64,000 nt of DNA, taken from contig NZ_CP127382.2 of assembly GCF_003286645.3 (NCBI RefSeq), positions 558,001 to 622,000 on the forward strand, given 5' to 3'. Under the pieces are notes generated by a model. It was given only the letters and a program-made list of their open reading frames with translations, made no database searches and was not told the DNA's origin. Below, piece by piece: positions 8,442 through 15,722 of the stretch. The DNA comes from Aerococcus tenax (GTDB taxonomy: Bacteria; Bacillota; Bacilli; Lactobacillales; Aerococcaceae). The position numbers were made by a program, and so were the translations under genes. Position 1 is the first letter of the stretch. Every line of letters starts with the position of its first letter.

Positions 8442-10520
8442 ATGTCGCATGACTTTGATAAGTCAGCTAAGCGCAAGGGGAGAGAAAAACAAGCCCAGGT
8501 TAATTCCAAGACTTTACGGCGGAAATCGCCCCATTGGCATAATTACCTGAATCGGCTAAACATTTTACTTTATATTGTATTTATTTTATTTGCCCTGCTT
8601 ATCTTCCGCTTAGGCTACTTACAGGTTGTTAATGGTCAAGCCTTCCAAGAACTGGTCCATATGACTGAAAAGAATATGTCTGAAGAAAGTGTTCCTAGAG
8701 GTTATATTGTGGACCGTAACCATAAGATGTTGGTGGATAACGAGGGACTCCAAGCCATTAATTACACCCGAGGCCCCAATGTCACGGGGGAAGATATGGC
8801 CAAGACTGCCCGGAAATTAGCTAGTTTTATTCATTTAGATACTGAAGAAGTTACTGAACGAGACCGAAAGGATTATTGGATTGCCAGCAATCAAGACCGA
8901 TTAAATGAGCGGATGTCAGAAGAAGACTTGCGGCTAAGGGATAGTGAACTTTATGAGAAGCAATTATCCTACGTCTCTGAAGAGGATATCAATTTTTCTG
9001 GGGATGATCTCGAAGCGGTTCTGATTTATAAGCGCATGAATGGGGCCTACGCCCTCACACCAACCTTGATTAAAAACAAGGATGTCAGCAATGAAGAAAT
9101 TGCCCTGGTCAGTGAGCATAGTAATGAAATGCCTGGGGTCAATACCACCATGGATTGGCGCAGAGAATATCCACAAAAAGATTTACTCCGTTCAGTAATC
9201 GGTAGCGTGACTTCTGAAGAAGAAGGATTGCCGAGTGATAAGGCTGAATACTACCTGGCCCAAGGTTATGCCCGCAATGACCGGGTCGGTAAGTCTTACC
9301 TGGAAGCCATGCATGAAGATATCCTGCACGGCGCCAAGACCAAGTACGAAACTGAAATTAACCAAAGAGGCGAGGTCGTTAGAACCGACAAGGCATATCC
9401 TGGCTCCATGGGAAATACCGTTCAACTGACCATTGATACTGATTTTCAAAAGAAAATTGAAGAAATTTTGGAAGGCTACTTGCACGGGTCAAGTACCGGT
9501 AAAAATAATTCCATCTATGTGGTAGCCAGTGACCCTAATAATGGGGAGATCCTGGCCATGGCTGGTAAATACCGCAATGAACATGGCGAAATCATTGACG
9601 ACGCCCTGGGAACTATTAATTCATCCTTTACCATGGGATCTACAGTCAAAGGAGCCACAGTTGGGGCCGGTTACCATTATGGCGTCTTAAAACCGGGTCA
9701 AGAAAATATCTTTATTGACCAACCGCTTTACTTTACTGGGACACCAAGGAAGGCTTCCTGGTGGGCAGCCCACAATACTAGCCCCGTTCCTATTAATGAT
9801 GTCATGGCTCTGGCAAGGTCTTCCAATGTCTATATGATCCGGACTGCCATGGCTATCGGGGGCTTACCCAACTATGAAGCAGGGATGTCCTTGGCTGGTT
9901 TAGATCCAGAAACGGGTAATAAGTTGCGTAATTTTTACCATCAATTTGGTTTAGGAAGCTCGACCGGTATTGACCTACAAAATGAAGTGACTGGTCTGGA
10001 AGGTGAAGGGGGTAACCCTGGTAACTATATTGACTTGGCTTTTGGTCAATATGATACCTATACGCCCATGCAATTGAACCAATATGTCGCAACTATCGCT
10101 AACGGTGGTAAACGCTATGCCAGCCATGTGCTTAAACAAGTGCTCAGAGAAAATGGTGAGCATGAGTCTGACACCCCTCAAGTGGTTTATCAAAACCAAC
10201 CTAAATTGTTGAATGCCGTACAATTAAGTCCAGAAGAACTGGGACGAATTCAACAAGGTTTCTGGTCAGCAGCCAACCATCCGCAAGGTCTCTCATATAA
10301 TGAATTTAGAGGCTTCCCGGTGACTATTGCTGCTAAAACTGGTACGGCGGAAACAGGGACCGAAGGGATAATTAACTCGACCTTTGTTTCTTACGCGCCT
10401 TACGAACAACCTAAGATTGCCTTATCGGTAGTCATTCCTGAAATTAGTGCCTCAGCTTATGATAAGACAGCAGAAGTTATTGGACATAAAGTCTTGGATG
10501 CCTATTACCATAAAAAATAA
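8442..10520 (+). CDS. Class B penicillin-binding protein (transpeptidase), PBP2A/PbpA-like by context
   Basis: Membrane-anchored peptidoglycan transpeptidase. After a basic cytoplasmic stretch comes one transmembrane helix (about residues 38-60), a dimerisation domain, and the catalytic domain with STVK (nucleophile Ser400), SSN (460-462) and KTGTAE (632-637), counted from the ATG at 8442. A GTG at 8397 gives a 15-residue longer form; I prefer 8442 because AGGTGAAGG precedes it, but this is not certain. The neighbourhood rpmG-gluP-glcK matches the Bacillus pbpA region, suggesting the elongation-type enzyme. Confidence 0.9.
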   Translation: MSHDFDKSAKRKGREKQAQVNSKTLRRKSPHWHNYLNRLNILLYIVFILFALLIFRLGYLQVVNGQAFQELVHMTEKNMSEESVPRGYIVDRNHKMLVDNEGLQAINYTRGPNVTGEDMAKTARKLASFIHLDTEEVTERDRKDYWIASNQDRLNERMSEEDLRLRDSELYEKQLSYVSEEDINFSGDDLEAVLIYKRMNGAYALTPTLIKNKDVSNEEIALVSEHSNEMPGVNTTMDWRREYPQKDLLRSVIGSVTSEEEGLPSDKAEYYLAQGYARNDRVGKSYLEAMHEDILHGAKTKYETEINQRGEVVRTDKAYPGSMGNTVQLTIDTDFQKKIEEILEGYLHGSSTGKNNSIYVVASDPNNGEILAMAGKYRNEHGEIIDDALGTINSSFTMGSTVKGATVGAGYHYGVLKPGQENIFIDQPLYFTGTPRKASWWAAHNTSPVPINDVMALARSSNVYMIRTAMAIGGLPNYEAGMSLAGLDPETGNKLRNFYHQFGLGSSTGIDLQNEVTGLEGEGGNPGNYIDLAFGQYDTYTPMQLNQYVATIANGGKRYASHVLKQVLRENGEHESDTPQVVYQNQPKLLNAVQLSPEELGRIQQGFWSAANHPQGLSYNEFRGFPVTIAAKTGTAETGTEGIINSTFVSYAPYEQPKIALSVVIPEISASAYDKTAEVIGHKVLDAYYHKK

Positions 10521-10544
10521 TTAAAGGGCATTTTTATAAAAAGT

Positions 10545-10573
10545 TTGAAAAGCACTGAGAACTATGGTAGACT
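10545..10573 (+). promoter_or_regulatory. Candidate promoter of rpmG
   Basis: TTGAAA, 17-nt spacer, TAGACT, about 55 bases before the rpmG start. Confidence 0.45.
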
Positions 10574-10628
10574 TTTAAGGTATGATTAAAAATCTATGAT
10601 AAATTATTGATCTGATGGAGGGAAAATA

Positions 10629-10784
10629 ATGCGTATTAACATTCTTTTAGAAAATACGGAACTTAAGGGCGAACGCATTTACTTAACAGAAAAAAATCGT
10701 CGTAACAACCCTGACCGTATCGAATTAAAAAAATATAGTCCAAAATTACGTAAAGTATGCTTATTTAGAGAAGTTAAAAAATAG
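10629..10784 (+). CDS. rpmG: 50S ribosomal protein L33, zinc-free form
   Basis: 51-residue protein beginning [14 protein letters not shown] and containing [20 protein letters not shown], the conserved L33 core. The two CxxC pairs that bind zinc in the other L33 type are missing; only one cysteine remains, near the C-terminus. It is therefore the C-minus paralogue, which in Firmicutes replaces the zinc form when zinc is scarce (family knowledge). GGAGGG lies 7 bases before the ATG. Confidence 0.93.
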   Translation: MRINILLENTELKGERIYLTEKNRRNNPDRIELKKYSPKLRKVCLFREVKK

Positions 10785-10800
10785 AAATATTTCTATTGCT

Positions 10801-10911
10801 AAAAAGAGAATGTGCCGATAGTCTTCAGACTATTGCTCGATTTGCTGATATTCGTTGGAAGCTCTTATTCAGTTAAGGCTGAGATTGCTTTTAGAATGAC
10901 ATTTTCTTTTT
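10801..10911 (+). other. 111-nt element bounded by a 13-nt inverted repeat
   Basis: AAAAAGAGAATGT (10801-10813) pairs with ACATTTTCTTTTT (10899-10911), with one G-T pair. Just inside is a hairpin GATAGTC-TTCA-GACTATT. The right arm ends in a T-run. It could be a small structured RNA, a long-loop terminator of rpmG, or a miniature mobile element. I do not recognise it. Confidence 0.45.
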
Positions 10912-10927
10912 AGACATTAATATAGTG

Positions 10928-10960
10928 AAAAGAGGCTGGAAAACTTTCCAGCCTCTTTTT
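10928..10960 (+). terminator. Intrinsic terminator downstream of rpmG
   Basis: AAAAGAGGCTGGAAA / TTTCCAGCCTCTTTTT, a perfect stem with a 2-base loop. About 180 A+T-rich bases with no recognised feature separate it from the next promoter. Confidence 0.85.
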
Positions 10961-11142
10961 AAAAGCTTTCTAATCGAAATAGCTTGCAAAAATCTGACCT
11001 GAGCTAGTTGAATTAACTATGGAAGGCAATCGAAAGTCTATCGCACATAATTCCTTCATGAATATCAGGGCTTTTTTACTTTTAGCACACTTTCCTCCTT
11101 ACAAGTCATTTTTTATGAAATCATTAAAAAAAACCTTACATA

Positions 11143-11171
11143 TTGATGCTATGTAAGCGCTATGATAAAAT
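11143..11171 (+). promoter_or_regulatory. Candidate promoter of the TPP-riboswitch cassette
   Basis: TTGATG, 17-nt spacer, TAAAAT, ending about 13 bases before the aptamer. Confidence 0.5.
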
Positions 11172-11183
11172 CTATGTGAATTG

Positions 11184-11251
11184 AGATTCGGGGTGCCGGA
11201 TGGCTGAGAATATACCCGTAGAACCTGATCAAGTTATTGCGTAGGGAAATC
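11184..11251 (+). promoter_or_regulatory. TPP riboswitch (THI-box) aptamer
   Basis: All THI-box landmarks appear in order: GGGGTGCC, GGCTGAGA, TACCC, GAACCTGATC and GCGTAGGGAA. AGATT at 11184-11188 pairs with AATCT at 11247-11251 to close P1. The segment between GATC and GCG is shorter than in many family members. Binding of thiamine pyrophosphate is expected from the family. A terminator at 11265-11312 follows, so vitamin B1 should switch the operon off. Confidence 0.92.
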
Positions 11252-11264
11252 TATTCAACGGGAG

Positions 11265-11312
11265 AAGGCTACTGTCGTCTTGAACTCAAGAGGATAGTGG
11301 CCTTTTTATTTT
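11265..11312 (+). terminator. Riboswitch expression-platform terminator
   Basis: AAGGCTACTGTC pairs with GGATAGTGGCCTT, extended inward by TCTTGA / TCAAGA around a 2-base loop and followed by TTTTTATTTT. Its place between the aptamer and the first gene indicates transcriptional attenuation. Confidence 0.85.
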
Positions 11313-11325
11313 GTAGGAGGGAAAA

Positions 11326-12363
11326 ATGAAAAAGATTATTAAACATTTTATAGAGCATCCCGAAGAAAAAGAAAATTTTAATGATATGGCTCTACTTTTA
11401 TTTGAATATTTATATAAACATAATCAAGATTATCAGCAATTCTGTCAAAGAAGAGCTGTAGGGATAAGACAAGTGCGTCATTGGAAGGACATCCCGGCAG
11501 TGTCAACCGACGCCTTTAAAAATGCATTTCTGAGTGCAACACCACATGAACAATGTTCGCGTATATTTATGACAAGCGGGACGACGACAGGAATCAGTGG
11601 AAAACACTATCATAAAGATCTAGGAATTTATGATTTGTCTGCCTTGTTAGGTTTCAAGCAGTATGTCACTGATCAATGTTTACCTACGGCAATTCTTTTT
11701 CCTAATGAAGAAGAGATGCCTAATTCTTCACTGGCTCACTATTTAGAAATATTGAAGGCTAATGGTCAGCCGGATTCCATGCATTTTATCACTGAGAAAG
11801 GCCTAGAAGTCGCTGCTTTAAAAGAATGGCTAATAGCGCATCAAAAGCAACCAGTAATTATTTTAGGAGCTAGCTATAGTTTCGTACACTTGTTTGAAGC
11901 TTTAAGCCAAGGAGAAGTGCTTCCGATCCATCCGGATAGTCTATTATTTGATACGGGTGGGTTCAAAAATTTTTCTAAGGTTTATCAGCTAGATACTTTT
12001 TATCAAAAGCTGCTTTCGGTTTTTCCGGTAAGAACAAATCCAGTGAATATGTATGGTATGACAGAATTATCCACAGAATATTATACCCAGTTTGCTTTTG
12101 ATAAAGTGCTATTAAAACGAGGGCCACATTGGATAAAATACAAAATTATTGACCCCGCGACGGGTCTAGAGGTTGAGCAAGGGAAACCAGGTTTACTCGT
12201 TCATATTGATTTAGCAAATATTAATTCTGTCCCTGCTATTCAAACAGGGGACTTAGCCATTGACCATGGAGAAGGGTTTGAATTATTGGGACGAGTAAAA
12301 AATGGAGAGCCTAAGGGCTGCTCGATAGCAGCTAAAGATTGGTTAGAGGGTCACCATGATTGA
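11326..12363 (+). CDS. LuxE-family acyl-protein synthetase
   Basis: 345 residues in the LuxE branch of the adenylate-forming enzymes, which activate a carboxylic acid with ATP, hold it as a thioester on their own cysteine and pass it to LuxC. Visible: TSGTTTGISGKH (83-94, ATP loop), NMYGMTEL (241-248), and GDLAI...GFELLGRVKNGEPKGCS (308-333). Cys332 lies 13 residues from the C-terminus, about where the acyl-accepting cysteine of luciferase-system LuxE sits (inferred). The ribosome site is GGAGGG. The gene overlaps the next by 8 bases. No luxAB or luxD is present, so light emission is not indicated and the substrate is unknown. Confidence 0.85.
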   Translation: MKKIIKHFIEHPEEKENFNDMALLLFEYLYKHNQDYQQFCQRRAVGIRQVRHWKDIPAVSTDAFKNAFLSATPHEQCSRIFMTSGTTTGISGKHYHKDLGIYDLSALLGFKQYVTDQCLPTAILFPNEEEMPNSSLAHYLEILKANGQPDSMHFITEKGLEVAALKEWLIAHQKQPVIILGASYSFVHLFEALSQGEVLPIHPDSLLFDTGGFKNFSKVYQLDTFYQKLLSVFPVRTNPVNMYGMTELSTEYYTQFAFDKVLLKRGPHWIKYKIIDPATGLEVEQGKPGLLVHIDLANINSVPAIQTGDLAIDHGEGFELLGRVKNGEPKGCSIAAKDWLEGHHD

Positions 12364-13774
12364 CATAAACTGTGGCTATTTGCCGCCTATAGTAAATGAC
12401 CTTGCTATTGAAAACCGTGAACTGATATTTGATTCAATACGGATCCAAGTCCCAGCTCCTAATGTTGAACAGTTAAAAATAATGATAGAACGCATGAAAA
12501 ATGATACTTCTGAAATTAGTTTAACAGAAACCGTAGTAGCTATCGATAAGGCGATCCTTTGTTTATTAGATCGCCAGAATTCTCTTAGAAAGAAATATGA
12601 AAAAATACTTCCTATTGTTACCGGCTATGATTCAGAAATTCTACGCTTAGCTTTAACTAAATTTTTATTGAATTTTAGGCAACATGAGTTAAGGCGCTGG
12701 CTAGCTGAAAATTTTGAAAATCCTAATATTTTAGAAGAATTTGTGCCCAGAATACATGGAGGATATAGTCGCGCTTTTGCCCCTCAATTGTGTGCGCATA
12801 TATGGGCAGGAAATGTGCCTGCCTTACCCTTATGGAGTTTGGTCGCTAATTTATTAGTGAAAGGGAAGCTAATTGGAAAAGTATCTTCTAGTGAACCGAG
12901 TTTTATTGGCTTATTTTGTCAATTACTGATTCGAATTGAGCCTAAATTGGCTAATAAATTAGCAATCCTTTCCTGGCAGGGAGGAGATAAGGAGCGTGAG
13001 CAAACCTTAATTGATTCTTCTGATTGTGTCCTTGCTTATGGAAATAATCAAACTATGGCAGCTATTCAAGCCAAGCTGTCACCAACAAGTCATTTCATTG
13101 CTTTTGGCAATAAATTGAGTTTTGGACTTATTCATCATCAAGTATTAAATGCTGAAAAAGTAAATCATATCGTCCATGAAGCAGCTAAAGCAGTCGTTTA
13201 TTATGATCAACAAGGATGCTATTCCCCTCAGATTTATTTTGTGGAAGGAGGAGGTCAAGTTTCTCCCAGGGAGTTTGCCCTCATGTTAGCAGGAGAATTA
13301 AGAGCTTATGAAAATCGTTATCCACTCAGAAAGTTATCGCTCGAAGAAGCTTACTTACGATCTCAGTGGCGCGAAAAAATCGAATGGCAGGGAGGGTGTG
13401 AGATCTTCCCAGCTCATCCTGAGAAGTGGTTAGTGACTTATAGCCAAGCATTGACTTTCAGTCCTTCGCCTTTGTCTCGCGTGATACAAGTGATTGCTGT
13501 AGATCAATGGGAGGATATTGATAATTTACTAGTGAATAAATTATCCATTTTACAGAGCGTAGGGGTAGCAGCTCCTACAGAAAGTTTATTTAAAATGGCT
13601 AACCATTGGGGAAAATTAGGGGTTACTCGCGTAACGAGTCTATCTGCGATGATGCAAGTCCATTCAGCTTGGAATTCTGATGGTTATTCCCTACTAAGAG
13701 AATTAGTTCGAATAGTAGATATTGACTCTGCTTCTCTTAGAGATTCTGAACGCTGGAATTCCTATAGAGATTAG
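12356..13774 (+). CDS. LuxC-family acyl reductase (aldehyde-forming)
   Basis: 472 residues of the LuxC family, aldehyde-dehydrogenase-like enzymes that take an acyl group onto a cysteine and reduce it with NADPH to the aldehyde. Cys288, in DQQGCYSPQ, sits almost exactly where the catalytic Cys286 of Vibrio LuxC does. IWAGNVPALPLWSL (149-162) fits the nucleotide-binding region. Its ATG lies inside the last codons of the LuxE-like gene, so the two are probably translationally coupled and work as a pair. Hand-sampled lines in this cassette are more A+T-rich than the flanking genes. Confidence 0.85.
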   Translation: MIDINCGYLPPIVNDLAIENRELIFDSIRIQVPAPNVEQLKIMIERMKNDTSEISLTETVVAIDKAILCLLDRQNSLRKKYEKILPIVTGYDSEILRLALTKFLLNFRQHELRRWLAENFENPNILEEFVPRIHGGYSRAFAPQLCAHIWAGNVPALPLWSLVANLLVKGKLIGKVSSSEPSFIGLFCQLLIRIEPKLANKLAILSWQGGDKEREQTLIDSSDCVLAYGNNQTMAAIQAKLSPTSHFIAFGNKLSFGLIHHQVLNAEKVNHIVHEAAKAVVYYDQQGCYSPQIYFVEGGGQVSPREFALMLAGELRAYENRYPLRKLSLEEAYLRSQWREKIEWQGGCEIFPAHPEKWLVTYSQALTFSPSPLSRVIQVIAVDQWEDIDNLLVNKLSILQSVGVAAPTESLFKMANHWGKLGVTRVTSLSAMMQVHSAWNSDGYSLLRELVRIVDIDSASLRDSERWNSYRD

Positions 13775-13793
13775 AAATGAAGGAGTGAGTAAT

Positions 13794-14561
13794 TTGCTGG
13801 CTGGAAAAGTTGTTTTAATTAGTGGATCAAGTCGAGGGATTGGGGCCGGAATTGCAAAAGCTTTTGCAAAAGCAGGCGCTAATGTCGTCATTAATTATCG
13901 CAAAAGTGAAGATCATGCAAAAGCGGTGGCAGAATATTGTACCTCTCAAGGTGTTCAAGCTATTCTCGCTAAGGGAGATGTTACAAGGCAAGAAGGAGTC
14001 CATCAGGTTGTTAAAAAAGCATTAGATAATTTCGGTCGTCTTGACGTTTTAGTAAATAATGTCTTTTCTCCTTTTCAATTCGATGCCGAGAAAAGGAAGA
14101 AAGTTTGGCAGCTTTCTTGGGAAGACTATGAAAGGCAGCTTAAAGGGGGCTTAAAATCAACTTATCTACTCACCCAAGCGGTTTTAGATACTATGATGGA
14201 AAATAATTCAGGCAGTATCATCAATATGGTATCTAATTTGGTTGCTGATCCTGTTGTCCCCTATGCGGATTACATCACTACTAAGGCCGGCATTGTTGGC
14301 TATACGAAAAGCATGGCTAAGGACTTAGGTGTCTTTAATATTAGGGTGAATGGTGTAGCACCAGGTTTGGTCTATCCAACAGATTCAACTAAAACAACGA
14401 AAGAAATATTGAAAGAAAAGATTATTGAATCAACTCCTTTAGCTCGAATGGTTCAAGTCGATGATGTAGTTGGTCCAGTATTATTTTTAGCTTCAGATTG
14501 GAGTAGGATGATGACCGGGCAAATATTATACGTTGATGGTGGCTTAGTAATGCACGGTTAA
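13794..14561 (+). CDS. Short-chain dehydrogenase/reductase (SDR)
   Basis: 255 residues. SGSSRGIG (10-17) is the NAD(P)-binding glycine motif; Ser147, Tyr160 and Lys164 (YITTK) form the SDR catalytic set. NNAG is replaced by NNVF, and the tetrad asparagine seems to be glycine at about 119. The TTG start at 13794 has AAGGAG 8 bases upstream and lies 20 bases after the LuxC-like gene. Longer in-frame starts would overlap that gene. In this context it could reduce the aldehyde made by the LuxE/LuxC pair to an alcohol; that is inference. Confidence 0.82.
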   Translation: MLAGKVVLISGSSRGIGAGIAKAFAKAGANVVINYRKSEDHAKAVAEYCTSQGVQAILAKGDVTRQEGVHQVVKKALDNFGRLDVLVNNVFSPFQFDAEKRKKVWQLSWEDYERQLKGGLKSTYLLTQAVLDTMMENNSGSIINMVSNLVADPVVPYADYITTKAGIVGYTKSMAKDLGVFNIRVNGVAPGLVYPTDSTKTTKEILKEKIIESTPLARMVQVDDVVGPVLFLASDWSRMMTGQILYVDGGLVMHG

Positions 14562-14598
14562 ATTTTTGCCCGTGTAGGAGAAATATAAAAACGACTTG

Positions 14599-14800
14599 TG
14601 TATAGTCCCCCCCAAGACTTGGACCAAGCATTCAAGTCTTGGGGGTTATTTTCATGGCTAAATATTCCTTATCATTTACTAGCAGATTATACTACCAAAA
14701 ATATCGCTAAGTGCTATTCAAACAAGATACAATCTTATCAACTTTCCTATGAAGAAGGAGAACGTTTAGCAGTATAATGAAAGCTACCAAGCTAAATTAC
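14599..14800 (+). mobile_element. Decayed IS3-family (IS150-like) left end and orfA remnant
   Basis: TGTATAGTCCCCCCC followed by a hairpin, then ATGGCTAAATATTCC, resembles the left end of IS150-group elements: a TGTA tip, a C-rich inverted repeat ending near TTGGACC, and orfA starting MAKYS. The frame stops after 18 codons (MAKYSLSFTSRLYYQKYR). A shifted frame continues with SYEEGERLAV and stops again. No second end or DDE domain is visible. It marks past insertion next to the riboswitch cassette. Confidence 0.5.
14607..14650 (+). terminator. Terminator after the SDR gene
   Basis: CCCCCAAGACTTG / CAAGTCTTGGGGG with an 11-base loop and TTATTTT. It probably came with the IS remnant and now ends the riboswitch operon. 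Confidence 0.7.
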
Positions 14801-14974
14801 CTTGTGGGTCCCTAAAGAAGTCTTTTACATTTGATAGAATCACTTATATTAAGGATAGAGTCGCTTTGACTTGGTCGCTTGATCTTATCATCGGCACCAT
14901 AAAAAAATTCAATTGTAAAGCCCAAATATTTAACGTCATCTTGTCTATTGTGCTTTATTTGATTTACCTATTTA

Positions 14975-15002
14975 TTGACAGCTTGTCTAGAAAAAGTATG
15001 GT
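14975..15002 (+). promoter_or_regulatory. Promoter of the gluP-glcK operon
   Basis: TTGACA, 16-nt spacer, TATGGT. It gives gluP its own promoter now that the cassette separates it from rpmG. The sequence from 14800 to 14970 shows no other feature. Confidence 0.6.
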
Positions 15003-15047
15003 AAAGTTAATAGGTAATTAGACTTAGTTGACACAGAAGGAGTTAAA

Positions 15048-15713
15048 ATGCAAAGAAAAGCTTATATCACCTATGCTTTATTAGCTATTCAAATTATTAT
15101 TTATCTCTTGATGGAAGTCACGGGATCGAGTCTCAGTATCTCAACCCTCCTGCATTTTGGCGCTAAGGAGAATGCCTTAATAGCTATCTATGGGCAATAC
15201 TGGCGCTTAATTACGCCAATTTTTGTTCATATCGGTTTTTCTCATCTCTTATTTAATTCCATTACTCTCTGGTATCTAGGGAGTGAAGTGGAAGGGATTA
15301 TTGGTTCCTGGCGCTTTTTATTTATCTATCTTTATTCGGGAATTATGGGGAACTTATTTAGTTACCAATTCTCAACGAGCGTTTCAGCAGGAGCTAGTAC
15401 GGCGCTATTTGGCTTGTTTGCTTTCTTCTTAGCCATGCGCTATCTCAACCCCCATGACCGCTATTTTCAGGCCATGGGCTACCAATACCAGACCCTAATT
15501 ATCTTGAATATTGTTATGAATTTGTTCATGGCCAATGTGGATATGTCAGGACATATTGGGGGCATTGTCGGTGGTTTCTTAGCCACCCTCATTATCACCA
15601 ATAATCCTAAACACCGTCTAAGCAGTATCCTCTTATCAATTCTTGTTTATTCAGTGATTGCTGGTATAATTATTGCGAATCATGGGGCTTTTAATACCCT
15701 ATTTATACATTAG
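15048..15713 (+). CDS. gluP: Rhomboid-family intramembrane serine protease
   Basis: 221-residue polytopic protein that cleaves transmembrane substrates within the membrane. Signatures: HIGFSHLLFN (61-70), GAS with catalytic Ser117, and His169 in SGHIGG, giving the Ser-His dyad. It lacks the N-terminal cytosolic domain of Bacillus GluP/YqgP. It lies 9 bases before glcK, the order seen in Bacillus except that the small yqgQ gene is missing. The symbol is given by context and family. Confidence 0.88.
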   Translation: MQRKAYITYALLAIQIIIYLLMEVTGSSLSISTLLHFGAKENALIAIYGQYWRLITPIFVHIGFSHLLFNSITLWYLGSEVEGIIGSWRFLFIYLYSGIMGNLFSYQFSTSVSAGASTALFGLFAFFLAMRYLNPHDRYFQAMGYQYQTLIILNIVMNLFMANVDMSGHIGGIVGGFLATLIITNNPKHRLSSILLSILVYSVIAGIIIANHGAFNTLFIH

Positions 15714-15722
15714 GAGGCAAGT

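Noticed and set aside
11326..13774. A bioluminescence (lux) operon
   Set aside because: LuxE- and LuxC-like genes are present but no luxA, luxB or luxD; the TPP riboswitch points to another role.
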